NCBI GenBank assembly: GCA_946965045.2
Contig: OX337232.1
Span: 2,108,001-2,172,000, forward strand
DNA from: Epithemia pelagica
Lineage: Eukaryota; Bacillariophyta; Bacillariophyceae; Surirellales; Surirellaceae
DNA length: 64,000 bases
Reading direction: 5' to 3'
The notes beneath the pieces were generated by a model, which ran no database searches, was not told where the DNA came from, and saw nothing but the letters and a program-made list of their open reading frames with translations. The stretch's first letter is position 1. Each line of letters opens with the position of its first letter. This document shows positions 10,706 through 21,846 of this stretch, one piece after another. The position numbers and the translations under genes are program-made.

Positions 10706-12453
10706 ATGGTGAAATTGATCTGGTTCAGTTTGTTGGTGACGCTGTTGACTGCGTGGGACAAGAGGACAGATGCATTTCAGTCCCAGTCGGTGACGACACA
10801 ATCAAATAGAAGAATACGGATTGAATCACCGCTTCTGCCATTGGCATATGGACATTCTGTGAGAAGAGAACCAAGTCCCCATGGGGGTAGGTCTGTTTCT
10901 GCTACAAGCAGTCGGAGGACAGCCCTGAATGCAGTTCCACCTTCCTTGTTGGCTTTGGCATCGTCACCTGCTGGAGCAGTTGTGGTTCTTGCAGGTATCA
11001 TTCTCATTCATGAGTCTGGACATTACTTGGCTGCCCGAAGTTTCGGTATGGAAGTCGAGGAATTTTCGATAGGATTTGGCCCAAAACTCCTTGGATTCTC
11101 GTCCTTGGGCAATGAATTCAACTTGCGTCTTATACCGTTGGGAGGATATGTGCGGTTTCCAGAGAATTACAATGCAACAGAATATGAAGAATTGAGGAAA
11201 CAAGCCTATGAGTCAGCGTTGGCCCAAAAGAAACTTTCAAAACAGCCCAAACCTACCCTTGGCTTTCGTATTGCTAATGCCTTGACTCTGGGTTCACTGG
11301 AAAGGAAAAGCAAGGAAGCGGAAGAAAGAGCTGCCGAGGAAAGGGTGGATGCCTACAATAAACTGCCTTGGTGGGGCAAACTAAAGGCGATTCAGAACAA
11401 ACAAGCGGAAGAGAACGAATTGGATGTTGAGGAGGTCCAAGTTCCTTATGATGACAACCCAGATCTTTTGCAGAATCGGCCATGGCCACAACGAGCGGTA
11501 GTGATCAGTGCTGGTGTGGTACGTTCAAATTCATCGGCCGTCTTGCCTCTTGTGTTATCTGCTCTCATCACCACCTTGTTTACATTTAGATTTTCAATCT
11601 TTTATTGAGTTTCTTCATCTACTTTGGCGAAATTGGTGGTCCCACTGGACTGCCAAGTCCAGTATTTGAACCAGGGGTCAAAATCGGTGCCATTCCTCGA
11701 GAGAATGCAGCGGCCAAAGGGATTCTGCAAGCGGGTGATGTGATATTGCAGGCGAACGGAATGCCTGTTACAAAGTCGGTCTCTCCGTCCGTTCTGGAGG
11801 CCCAGAAAGGGATGGACGACTTGATCAATACCATCCGAGCCACTCCTGACGGACAACAAGTCGAACTCTCCATTCTTCGGGCGGGTGGTGACTACGCGGA
11901 GACAGTCCTCTTGCAGCCGGAACGAGCCATGCGACCCGGAGACGCGGACGCATCAGGGCCACAGACCATTGGGGTCCTCTTGACGCCCAATAATGTCGGA
12001 AACAAAATTCTCAAAACAAGCGACCCTGTGGAAGCTGCGCGTCTGGCGTTTGATTACACTTACCGACTCACTTCCGACACTGCTCAGGGGGTGACTCAGG
12101 CTCTCTCGCAATTCGTTACGCCTTCAGGCGGCAAAAGCGGAGGAGGCGGTGGTGGATCGGTATCTGGTCCGATTGGTTTGATTCGTACAGGAAGTGAGGT
12201 CGTTGCGACTCAAGACGTTCAAACAGTGTTGTTGTTCGCAGCAGCGATCAGCATCAACTTGGGTGTCGTTAACGCCCTACCACTTCCTGTCCTAGATGGT
12301 GGGCAGCTCCTCTTTGTGTTGGCCGAGGCGATAACGCGGAGGAAAGTGGACCAACGAGTACAGGAGGGCATTCAAGGCTTTGCAGCCCTGTTTCTCTTAT
12401 TTCTCACGGTATCTGCGACCGTGGGAGACATTTCCAGCATCTTTGGACTCTGA
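10706..12453 (+). CDS. Plastid-type site-2 (RseP-like) zinc metalloprotease with PDZ domain
   Basis: Intramembrane protease of the M50/RseP family. Exons are 10706-11518 and 11590-12453, joined in phase 0 across a 71-nt intron (donor GTACGT, acceptor ATTTAG); 558 aa. A signal-like hydrophobic stretch at residues 4-16 is followed by Asp-Ala-Phe-Gln, resembling the diatom plastid transit cleavage context with Phe. This suggests plastid import, by inference. The HExxH zinc motif is HESGH at 102-106 inside a transmembrane helix. The join restores a second helix directly after the Ser-Ala-Gly motif. A PDZ domain spans about 285-385. The C-terminal metal-ligand motif (Asn-Ala-Leu-Pro, then Leu-Asp-Gly-Gly, Asp near 507) is intact, so the enzyme is probably active. 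A poly-Gly linker lies near 460. The substrate is unknown; cyanobacterial and plant homologues act at thylakoid or envelope membranes. Confidence 0.88.
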
Positions 12454-12854
12454 TCAAGTCAAAAGACAACTATTTTCCGGTTATCACACATGCTACCAAG
12501 GCAACACTCTCCTATGAGACGTCATTCCATCAAGCTAACACATTCACTGCTCTGCATACTCCCATATTTAAGCTGATTATTGTACTACAGTAGAAAACTT
12601 CACAAATGATTGGCTTGTGCGCACGATAGGATATCTGCCAGCTTTTCATTCATTGCATCTGGCTGTTATAATATAATGAATAGTTTCCATGTTACTTTGT
12701 TTATGGTGTCATCCTGATCTTGCTAAGGTACTCCTTCATTCATAGGATAGCGGACATAGTTACGGCGACTGTGCCGCGATAGACGCTGATGGCCTCCCAG
12801 CTCGTCGTCTGACCACTAATTCGACAATGGATCTTGCGCACCCACACGATACGA
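12454..12854. other. Intergenic, 0.4 kb
   Basis: AT-richer spacer between two same-strand genes; no ORF, repeat or RNA recognised. Confidence 0.5.
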
Positions 12855-14153
12855 ATGGCCGCTTTGAGGTGGAACCAGTTACCGTTGTTGCTTGTCCTTT
12901 TGGCGCCGTCCTGCGCTGGACTCTTGTCGTCTCAGAGGACAAAGGCAGTTGACATGTCGAGTTTGCCGACCAGCCAAACGTTGGTGAGGATTGCCGAATC
13001 GTCGTGGAGAACCTCGGCGGCTCGCCATCAACAAAGAATCTTGGAATTGCTCCAGCCTGGTCTGACCGACCTTTCCCATCCTATGAATGTGGGATTGAAG
13101 AGATCTCGTCGAAGAAATAAAGCAACGAATGGCATAAGCCCGGACGGACGACAACATGTGTGGACTTCGTTGGATCCCAAGAATCCAATTTACAATTTTC
13201 TAATTGAATATTATGGATTAAAGGGTTCCAAAGGAACCCGTCGTTTGGCAAGATGGTCGCCATGTCCTTCTCTGCTATTATCTTCCCAAGATGGTGCAGA
13301 AGAGAATACCATTGCTGATGCAATTCTACTGGAAGGCGCGGACGAACGCGATCTAGGTGATTTATTACATTTGCGCGGTGCCATGCCGCACAATGATGGG
13401 ATTCTGTACAGTCCATGCCACTTTTTTGGAAAGGGTAATGTGGGACCTTCATCAGAGGGAAAGAAAAAGACGGCTGTACCATTTCTCTGGTATCACTCGG
13501 TCCTGCAACAAACCCTGAGGGCAGAACCGGTGTTGCATTGTCATGGCCTCCATGAATGGGCGATGCAATATCAACCAGACGGTGCTCCTCCACCACCCAG
13601 TGCCAAATACCAATCGCATTTACCCTTGCGTGTAGATCGACAAGTGATTAATCAAGTGGTCGAACGCAAAGGTGTCCATTGCACTCATGTGGATGCCCTG
13701 AAATATTTTGCCCCGGCGGCAGGCCCCCTCAATGCCCATGGTGCCACACTCCAACGCTCCGATCAACTGAGACTGGAACAACCGGCCTGTGTACATGCTC
13801 AAATGGATCTCATCAAAATCAGTCTCAAACTGCAGCCCTTTATCGATACAGACCTGTTAAGTAGGGCAGTGGAAATTGGTCTCCGAGCACGGCGCTTGGA
13901 TGTTTCGGCGAGTCCCTACGACGGGACCGCCTATGGCCTCTCAGTAATCCCGATTGAGACTCCAGAAGGACGAGCGCAGTACCGAGAAGAACAGGTAAAA
14001 ATTATGCATGATGCCAACAAGGTCCGACGGGACCTACTAAAAGCGTACAATGTGTTTCTTCGAATTGCCTTTGACATTGAAGACTTGAGCAGCTTGGAAC
14101 CAGAATTGTTGCTGAATCGAGACCAAAGAGAGCAGAGTCATGCACCTCAATGA
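12855..14153 (+). CDS. Conserved secretory/plastid protein of the cyanobacterial-plant family often mislabelled 3-methyladenine glycosylase
   Basis: A single exon of 432 aa from the first ATG at 12855. Residues 1-22 are a hydrophobic signal peptide, consistent with secretory or plastid targeting. The C-terminal half carries conserved-looking motifs: CHGLHEWAMQY, a Leu-Arg-Val-Asp segment, CTHVDALKYF, an ACVHAQMDLIK segment, then SPYD and IETPEGRAQYR. I associate this set with a family spread through cyanobacteria, other bacteria and algae. Its members often carry the label 3-methyladenine DNA glycosylase without good support, so I do not assign that activity. His, Cys and Asp in these motifs could be metal or cofactor ligands, but this is a guess. 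The N-terminal 100 residues are less constrained. Family membership is from memory of motifs. Confidence 0.7.
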   Translation: MAALRWNQLPLLLVLLAPSCAGLLSSQRTKAVDMSSLPTSQTLVRIAESSWRTSAARHQQRILELLQPGLTDLSHPMNVGLKRSRRRNKATNGISPDGRQHVWTSLDPKNPIYNFLIEYYGLKGSKGTRRLARWSPCPSLLLSSQDGAEENTIADAILLEGADERDLGDLLHLRGAMPHNDGILYSPCHFFGKGNVGPSSEGKKKTAVPFLWYHSVLQQTLRAEPVLHCHGLHEWAMQYQPDGAPPPPSAKYQSHLPLRVDRQVINQVVERKGVHCTHVDALKYFAPAAGPLNAHGATLQRSDQLRLEQPACVHAQMDLIKISLKLQPFIDTDLLSRAVEIGLRARRLDVSASPYDGTAYGLSVIPIETPEGRAQYREEQVKIMHDANKVRRDLLKAYNVFLRIAFDIEDLSSLEPELLLNRDQREQSHAPQ

Positions 14154-14479
14154 ATCGGCATAGTATAACAATGAAATATGTATCTGAGAAAGTGGATTGG
14201 AGTTCATCTTTTAAGGAATCTGCAGAGAAACACGTCGTCCATCAAGACATCATTCGTGTTAGTCACAATCCGTTGCGTTAAAGACATCAAATCGCACAGC
14301 GGCTTATGATAATGGGATCATTGTTGAAGTCATGGTGCATGACACAGCTTGTTTCCGTTGTTTCAAATGTTCTTTACGTCATTCATTGGTACTCGTACCT
14401 ACGGAATCTAATGGTTGCTTAGCACATTTTTGAACTTTTTCGATAGATCCATGGTTGTCAGCATTTTGTTGGGACAGTA
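14154..14479. other. Convergent intergenic region
   Basis: About 325 bp between two convergent stops; nothing recognisable. Confidence 0.5.
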
Positions 14480-17088
14480 TTATTCCAGTTTGTTGTCTCC
14501 CGTCTCTGCTTTTATCTTTGGATACTGCAGTGTCCGTTGGGCTCTGAAAATTCGCTCTTTGCGCCATTCTTCAAAGGTCATGGTTCGAGTGGTGGTTTCA
14601 GTTTCAGCGTCCTCCTCTTTGTTACACGGGAACAAGAGGCGTTGATGGGGATCGAGTCCCACAAACAGTGCACATCCATTTCTCGTCGACTTATTCGTTG
14701 GTGTTCCACCGGCCACGACCGGTACGACTCGGTGGAGCGCTGACACAAGTCGTCCCTGACTCAACTCGGAAAGACAGTCGGCTACATTGACTACAAACAC
14801 AGGGTCGTGACCCTCCACAATCGGAGGAAGGTTGACGTCGATCCACGGTGCATTTTCGTCGTCTGTCTGTTGGGTTTCACCTTGAGGACCGTCTCCTTTT
14901 CCTATCCTTTGTAGTTTGGCGCACTCATATCCCTGGTCAAACAAGACAAGGGTAATTATACCGACGTCAGTGTGAGCTGCCACAAGAGGATCTCGTGATG
15001 ACTGTTTCTTTTTGCGGCTTTGTTGTTGCTGTTGTTTGTGTCGTGCACCGTGTCGGTACCCTAGCAGCGTGAGAATGGACGAATCCCGAGTTTCAGAAGA
15101 TCTCATAACATCCATCGCACTTGTTTGATTGTCGTCATGTTCGTCCATTTGACTGGTTGGATGCTGTTGCAACAAGGGCTCCAAAAATGGTTTCAGGTCC
15201 TCGTAACGGTGAATCAATCCATGGCAAATGGCTTTAACAATACCATTCGCAACCATAGACGCCTTCTGATAATACTCTTCCATGACATGCTGAAATTCAT
15301 GCGCCTCTTTCCAGAGATCCGAGGAGGGCCATTCATTCGGTTGCCACAAGGATGAAAGGGATGGTGGACAAGACGAAGGAATATGAGCACCCTTACTCGA
15401 ACCTTGATGCACGGGTGGACCCATTCGGAATTTGCGAACCAAATCATTCTTTCCTTGCACATTGAGAAGGGAAGCAAAGTTTTCGGTACACATGGGGGAA
15501 TATCCCCGTCGTGCACGATCTTTGGCACTCAGGCAGGATCGGCGTACCTTCTCAGGTACCTCCTGCAAGAATTTCCGAGTCATGGTCAAGGCTGCGTTAC
15601 AGACGCCGGCCTCGAATGGGACACACACATGAGCAAATCCATTGTTGTGTTGCAATTCCTCCAATAATTCCATGGCTGCGACAGAACGCTGTTTCTGGTT
15701 TGCAACAAAGTTGTTGTTACTTTCATCTTCACCTACGGCACCACACCAGGATGACATGTCAATCACCTTGTGATGTTGCATAAAATTTTGGTATTGTGTT
15801 GCCGTGTCGGGAGTTGGTGCCTGCTCTTCAGGCAAGGGTGGTGGTGCAAAGGGGAATAATCTTTGACAAGGCGAAAGCATTTGAATCTTCGACTCGTCAA
15901 TCTGAAATAAGCAATGTAAAACATAATAAAGACAATAAAAGACAAAACCATTCTTGAGGATGCATGTGTCACGAGGCACAAGGCACTCCAGAACGGGAGG
16001 ATGGGTGATCGATCGTAATATTGTAGTCGATGGACACTCTGAGTCATGAACACACGTACCGGAATTCGATGCCACAAGAGCTTTTGGCATCCCCAAACCT
16101 TGAGTGTTCCGTCGTACAATTGGTAAAGTGTTGTTCCCATTGTTGTTTCGTGTAGGGCTTCAATCGATGTATCCGGAACGATATCCAACAAATACTGCTG
16201 ATAAATTGGTTGAGGCACAAAAAATGCATTGTACAGAGTCGTCTCGACCAAAACATAGCCGTGCTGGTGACAGAGTTCGACCAGAGCGGCCAAACTGGCT
16301 CCATGATGAGAATTGCCGCTCGTGGTGGGTGGAATGTAAATGAGATCCGAGGGCATGGTAGGGTTGAATTCAACGCAAATGAGCCGTGGTCGAAAGGGTG
16401 AATCCACAAGAATGTTGTGCAACACCCAGTAATCCATACCATCAATATCAATGCACAAAAAATCAAACTCCAATGGCAAAGCGTCCCAATTTTGGGAAAG
16501 CGACCGCTGTCGTTGCTCCTCCAGGAGGACGGCCAAACTATTGGGAGATCCTGGTTTGCCAGACACGGTCACGTTCAGACAAGTATTTCCCAAAGGACGG
16601 TGCAAGGCATCTAGTTGCTGAAACTTTTCAGTGTCGGCTTCGATCAAAATACCCTTCCAGATCATTGCACTAGTCTCGTTGCTGGTGGAGGATGGTTCTT
16701 GGATTGAGGAATTTGCCACAAGTAAGGAATAAGTATTGCTCCAGTGCTCCCCATCCCATGCCCCAACGTCCACACACCATCGAGGGGCATGCTTATTTGG
16801 TGGGCTTTGATCTTTCCTTGTATCTGCCGTCGGGGAAGGCAGTGGCATTACTTGATCAAAGAAATGGGAAAGAATTCCATCCTCCCCATTCTGCGAAGTC
16901 ACATTCTTCGAAAACCGGAGCAAACCATCACGACGACGGCGAGAAGGGACATGTCGACGGCGAATCACTGGCTCTTCACCCGAACCATCACTACAAGCCG
17001 TCGTCGTCGCCATCGTGAGTTGTTTTGGTTGGATCTTTTTTGATGACATAGTTTGTGGAATATTGTCCTCATGATGTCTCACAGACAT
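14480..17088 (-). CDS. FkbM-like methyltransferase fused to 2-oxoglutarate/Fe(II) oxygenase
   Basis: Two exons on the minus strand: 17088-16060 (343 codons) and 15901-14480 (473 codons plus stop). A 158-nt intron has donor GTACGT and acceptor TTTCAG, phase 0; 816 aa. The N-terminal domain (about 55-343) has an SAM-type motif DVGAWDGE (107-114), an acidic loop IEAD and the segment DFLCIDIDGMDYW. These resemble FkbM-type SAM-dependent methyltransferases. The C-terminal domain (about 390-800) resembles isopenicillin-N-synthase-type oxygenases. Iron ligands His653 and Asp655 (His-Thr-Asp) and His733 are present, with Arg750 placed to bind 2-oxoglutarate. Poly-Gln and acidic inserts interrupt it. 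If the intron is not removed, exon 1 runs on to a stop at 15763 and the second domain could start at an internal Met near 15880. A two-gene model is therefore possible but less economical. The substrate is unknown; a methylation-plus-oxidation route is inferred only. Confidence 0.75.
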
Positions 17089-17378
17089 TTTTTATGTCCA
17101 TCATGTCCTAAGTCTTTTTTGGTTGTCTGATGTCTGACTGTCGACCCTAACTCGTGACTCGCGCCATTTTTAACACGTGTCTGTGAGGACGTAGTGTGTA
17201 TTGTAGTGTGACGTGTGACCAATCACGATTCAGGGTTGTGCCGATCTTTTGTTTTAAAAAAATCTTTTCCCAAAAATTGAAACCGCCAAGGCGGTAAAGG
17301 ACGGCTGAGTTCAGTATCAGTAGTACAGTGGACAGGACTATTCTATTTATCCTTGGCAGCACTTCCTAGAAATGAAAG

Positions 17379-19205
17379 TTAATTATGTCTTTCATCGAGC
17401 TGAACCGCGGGTGGCGGACGTTTAGTTGTCCGGAAATGTACATGAAACTCTTTACATTCAGCAGACATTCCACGACATTTGTCGGCTATAAGTGGTTTTG
17501 CAAGGAAAAGGCCTTTGAGCTGGCAAACTCTCGACAAACAAACATAGTTCCAATTGCCCGTGTAGTCCCAGTTCGATATGTAAAGAAATTTGATTGATCT
17601 CCCTTGTAGCTTATGAACAGTCCTTGCATTGGACACATTGAGAGGAAGCTGCATCATTTTCATCGTTTTCCTCACTCGTTTCATGCCAAACATGGGGAGT
17701 GGGAACTGCACTTGTTGAGTAACAGTCTGAGGCTTCAAAAGAACAACATGGTTCTGGTTTCCATCAACCATTTTCACCTTGATTCCCTCGATTTGAGTGA
17801 CCTTAAGACTCCAAACATAATTTCCATCAATCAATATTTTCTCCAAATCAGTTAATGTCACCCCTTGCTTAAGGAGAACGCCATTGAATTCACACATGGC
17901 TCCATTAGCAATACATGACTCAACGTCTTTGTTTTCATTGATACACAACGGTCTTCCATAATACAGTTTCAAAAGTGGATCGTATCTCTTGTTGTCTCGT
18001 CCTTGCAAGTGACCCTCACCACAGGTGGCATATAGGATATCTTCACTTGCCTTGTTGAAATCAACATAGTCATTTCTTGTTCCCGCTTTTTTCCACTTCA
18101 AGTTGGACGCTTTGATACAGATTGTGTGCATGGGAGGGTCAACATTAGGATCTTTTGAATGGGAATTTTCCAGATGTTTAGCAAAAATGGCATCATTGAT
18201 TGCTGCTCAATCAAGATTAGTTTTTGTTGCATAAACCACATTTGGAGGAATGTCTTTCTCTGTTGGTCCATGTTTAGATCCAACAACACGAGTATTGATT
18301 GTCGCCACATCACCATTGCTTGGTCCCTCGTCTCGAAATGTCTCAAGAATTGTCCCCCATGGTGGATCAAGGCGAAACCTGTGATTTGTCTTAAGTTCAA
18401 GGAATGTGTGTACCCAGTCATACCATTTCACGAAGTCCTTAAAAAGGAATAATGGTTGGGCTTTGACTGGTTTCAGTTGTGTGAAATCACCTGCAAAGAC
18501 AAGAGCAATTCCACCAAAGGCTGCATCCGGCTGCAATATTTGTCGCAATTTGTGATCAAGAGTATCAACGACTTCTTTTGAGGCAAATGAAATTTCATCA
18601 ACGATCAACAGATAAGCATTTTTCCATTGCTCTGGTTCCTTGGTAATTGCTCTGTTTAGTGCACAAGCCATAGCAGTTGTTTCTCCGTTTATCCCAACTG
18701 CTGCAGCACCTGTAAGAGCAGTAACGACAATAGTTCTCTTGTCATACCTGATGTGGAGGTTGTAGCACAAATTTTTGGCGTATCGTACAATTGTTTTGAT
18801 AACGTGGCTTTTCCCAGACCCCCCTGCTCCTGATAGAAATGCAATGAATTGGTTTCCCCTGTTGACTTTTTGCAATGTCTTTTGAATGTTGTCAAGTTTC
18901 CGTCGTTTCCGTTTTCTCCAACCTGTTGCGGTGTATAACCAACCACCCACATCTGGATGTGGTTCTGGATGTGATGCCGCATACAAGGCGGCCGAATCAT
19001 CCAGTCGTTGCATGAAATTGTCGTGGACGTCATCTGGATTGCTCCTGGGAGGAGGAGCATAATCATTGTTGTTGTCGGTTGATGGGCCCTCGTTTCGTTC
19101 ACAATCCCTCCAACAAGATGGAGTGCTCTGATTTCCAACGATTGGTATCTCTGTGTTGCTGTGCAGTCGCTCTCTCGATCTCTTGGTCGAACAGAAGTCA
19201 ACCAA
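17379..19205 (-). pseudogene. PIF1/Helitron-type DNA helicase, pseudogene
   Basis: One minus-strand frame runs from about 19205 to 17379, broken by a single TGA at 18209-18207. SF1B motifs are visible: Walker A GAGGSGKS, TALTGAAAVGING, Walker B IVDEISFAS, GDFTQLKPV and an NHRF segment. After the stop come a THxxQG-like segment (TVHKLQGRS) and a Leu-Ser-Arg-Val motif VI. The stop falls where relatives typically have Arg before Ala-Ile-Asn-Asp, so it looks like a CGA-to-TGA change (inference). There is no ATG: the frame opens with a TTG shortly after a TAG, so the N-terminus is lost or lies in another exon. Related helicases occur both as cellular PIF1 and as the Hel part of Helitrons. The repeat-rich surroundings favour the mobile-element origin. 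Confidence 0.75.
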
Positions 19206-19700
19206 CCTCTGACTGAGCTATCGACGTCTCTCGTGTTCGTGTGCAAAGTCCAACAGCCAACAGCCATCACACAAGATCCTTGTCTGTCCTTGTTCACGCT
19301 TTTCCTGCACCGGCGGTGTCAAAGTTGTTGTCAAACGTCGAACCGCCTCTCTTGCCATAAATCTTTATCTTCCAAGATCCCACTATTATCATCACCATCA
19401 TGTTCAAGGCCTTTTTGCTGCACAAAACTCGACCGATGATTGATCCATTCCAAAGCAGAACTGACACAACAAATTTCGTTTCTCCGAGTTGGCCAAGGGA
19501 AACAAACCAGACATGTGCACGGTGCACTTTCCTCATTGTGATCATCCTCGTGCTTACAAACGAGATCATCCCGACAAAAAGGTGACCAATGGAGTATTTT
19601 CTTGTCCAGAAGCCGTCGAATCCTTCTCCCTTTGCCCTCATTGTGCGAGCCATGGTAAATTCTGGGGAAGGGCGTGATTGGGCTCATTACCAGAGTGCAA
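19206..19700. other. Degenerate sequence between helicase pseudogene and tandem repeats
   Basis: About 0.5 kb. A short plus-strand frame at 19489-19677 contains several Cys/His pairs, but it is too short and isolated to call. It could be the eroded remainder of an element. Confidence 0.4.
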
Positions 19701-20331
19701 GATGCTCATATCCATCGACGAGAGTAGTTACGATCGTGTGCGTCTACAGAGCCTGCTTTCATTGGCGGGAAAGTGATACTCCTATGTGCATCTGAATCTT
19801 AGAATGTAGAGAGCCCGCCAACAAGAAAGAGTACTTTGAGACCATAGACAAGAGGGAAAACAAGTAAGAGTAGTATCGGTCTGTTGAGTCCTAGTTCGAA
19901 AGCGGAAGTTCCCTTAATAGAGGAAATTTCTACTCCTATATCCATTTGAATCTTAGCATGTAGAGAGGCCGCCAACAAGATGGACTTCTCTGATTTCCAT
20001 ACACAAGAGGCAAACAGATGCTCATATCCATCGACGAGAGTAGTTACGATCGTGTGCGTCTGCGGAGCCTGCTTTCATTGGCGGGAAAGTGATACTCCTA
20101 TGTGCATCTGAATCTTGGAATGTAGAGAGCCCGCCAACAAGAAAGAGTACTTTGAGACCATAGACAAGAGGGAAAACAAGTAAGAGTAGTATCGGTCTGT
20201 TGAGTCCTAGTTCGAAAGCGGAAGATCCCTTAATAGAGGAAATTTCTACTCCTATATCCATTTGAATCTTAGCATGTAGAGAGCCCGCCAACAAGATGGA
20301 GTTCTCTGATTTCCATACACAAGAGGCAAAC
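19701..20331. repeat. 316-bp tandem duplication with internal ~150-bp sub-repeats
   Basis: Unit 1 starts at 19701 (GATGCTCATATCC) and unit 2 at 20017, a period of 316 bp. The copies differ at only a handful of positions along their length. Within each unit a degenerate half-repeat begins with TACTCCTAT and is followed by TTTGAATCTT and GTAGAGAG. Its starts are at 19777, 19931, 20093, 20247 and, partially, 20397, spaced 150-162 bp. The array therefore grew first by ~150-bp and then by 316-bp duplication. No convincing ORF spans it. Confidence 0.85.
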
Positions 20332-20592
20332 CAGTGAGAGTATTGGTCTGTTGAGTGCTGCTTCCAAGGCCAAACATCCCGTAATAGAGGAAATTTATAC
20401 TCCCATGTGCATTTGAATTACAAATAGCGATGGGAGTATACCATGAAAACATTTTTCTCGGTTCTTGAACGGTTCCAATTGGAGAAGCGTTGAGGATCGA
20501 GAAAACACGATTTTCTCGATGCAGCCTCATCTCCTCAAGCCAAGTCCAACAATCAACTCATATTTCCTTCCTCGACAAACAACATCCGCATC

Positions 20593-21424
20593 ATGACTCC
20601 ACCAGCGAAAAAGGCAAGTTTGATTGTTGCGTCGTTCTATCACTACATGGCATTCATCCATGCTCACCTTTCTTTTTTCTTCTCCTCACCAGGAAATAAT
20701 CAAGAAGTTCAAGTTCACGGCAACGAAGAAGAAAGGTGTTGCTCCTTCTCCGAGTAGATCGAAGCCCAGGGTCTCTGAGATCCATTCGGAACGTTGTGGC
20801 CCTAACTCACAGTTTATTGTTGCTTACATGAAGCTCGCAGGGACCAAAACAGAGCGGTCGGGATACATGAATCCTGTATTTGATCTGATTAAAGAAAAGG
20901 AAAAGTGCCTTTTTGATGAGTTTGATGTGCGAATTCAAAAACTGTATCGTCGTCTCTTACCTGAGAAGGATGAACCGATGATGAATGGCAACCCGGACAA
21001 GTCCGGAACCGAATACCCCTGGCCGTGCGTTGTTGGATTCTGTGACGACGCTGACGATGACACAAAGAAAAAGACTCTGACCAAAAATTTGTGTAAGACC
21101 ATTGCCGAGGTGATGGAGAAGAATGACAAAGAACACGGATACAATCGCACTTACAGCTACAACACTCCTGACTTGGATCACACCGGCAATATTCCTCGCC
21201 CTTTGGATAATCTGTTTCAAGATGAAGAAGTCAATGCTCTTGTTCAAAACTACTTCGAACTCGGTGATGACAATGATCTGTTCACCTATCTTGGTGGCGA
21301 AGACGATGGTGTGGCAGACCAGGCTTTTTCGCGTGATGAATACGGCATGTACTCCTGGAACACGCGAAACTATGTCGGCTATGACCTCACGCGCCCTATC
21401 CTAGCAGACAAGGCAGCATTTTAG
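20593..21424 (+). CDS. Unknown 250-aa protein, probable GC-AG intron; C-terminus encoded in foldback arm
   Basis: The likely start is ATG 20593, giving a 7-codon first exon (20593-20613: Met-Thr-Pro-Pro-Ala-Lys-Lys). A 79-nt intron follows with donor GCAAGT and acceptor CTCACCAG (20614-20692). Exon 2 is 20693-21424. Without the intron the frame has no upstream ATG, only a TTG at 20624. The protein starts basic (Lys-rich, nuclear-localisation-like), then has a mixed alpha-type domain with Trp-Pro-Cys and an Asp-Asp-Ala-Asp-Asp-Asp stretch. No family is recognised. Its last 22 codons and stop (21355-21424) lie inside the left arm of the large inverted repeat and recur in inverted orientation at 23408-23479. 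It may be a host gene whose end was captured, or an element-encoded gene. Confidence 0.55.
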
Positions 21425-21846
21425 CTTAGTACTAGCTAAACAGCTCTAGTCCTTGTCGTTTTGGCGATTGTCTCTTGTTAAAAAAACCGGGGCAATAAAA
21501 ACGGTGCTCCCGGTATTAAGCCTCATGACACACACATGATGAAATTTTTGTCTTGTAATGTCCTACATATCAATCATTAGCTAAGCCTGACGAATAAATT
21601 TGTGTACACTACATAACTTCTCAGTCTTGTGAGCCATCGGTAAATAAGCTCAACGCCAAGGACAAGCTGCTCGCCACAATAGGCTATAATATTCTTGAGC
21701 AGCCCAATTCCCATTATTTGGTCTATTTAACAGTACATCCAGTACGAGTACGTCTCTAGTACAACATTACTGCAGAAGTACGAGTCGTGCTTCTATTTTG
21801 TCACGGTGCTCCCACGGGATGGTTCTCGCAAACCTCACAAAATGAA

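Noticed and set aside
14480..16096. Oxygenase as a separate gene starting at 16096
   Set aside because: The open frame begins inside the intron with non-conserved sequence. The splice from 16060 to 15901 joins both domains in frame, so the fusion was preferred, though not proven.
19489..19677. Small Cys/His-containing plus-strand ORF
   Set aside because: Sixty-two codons with Cys/His pairs, but it is isolated among repeats and I see no start context or homologue.
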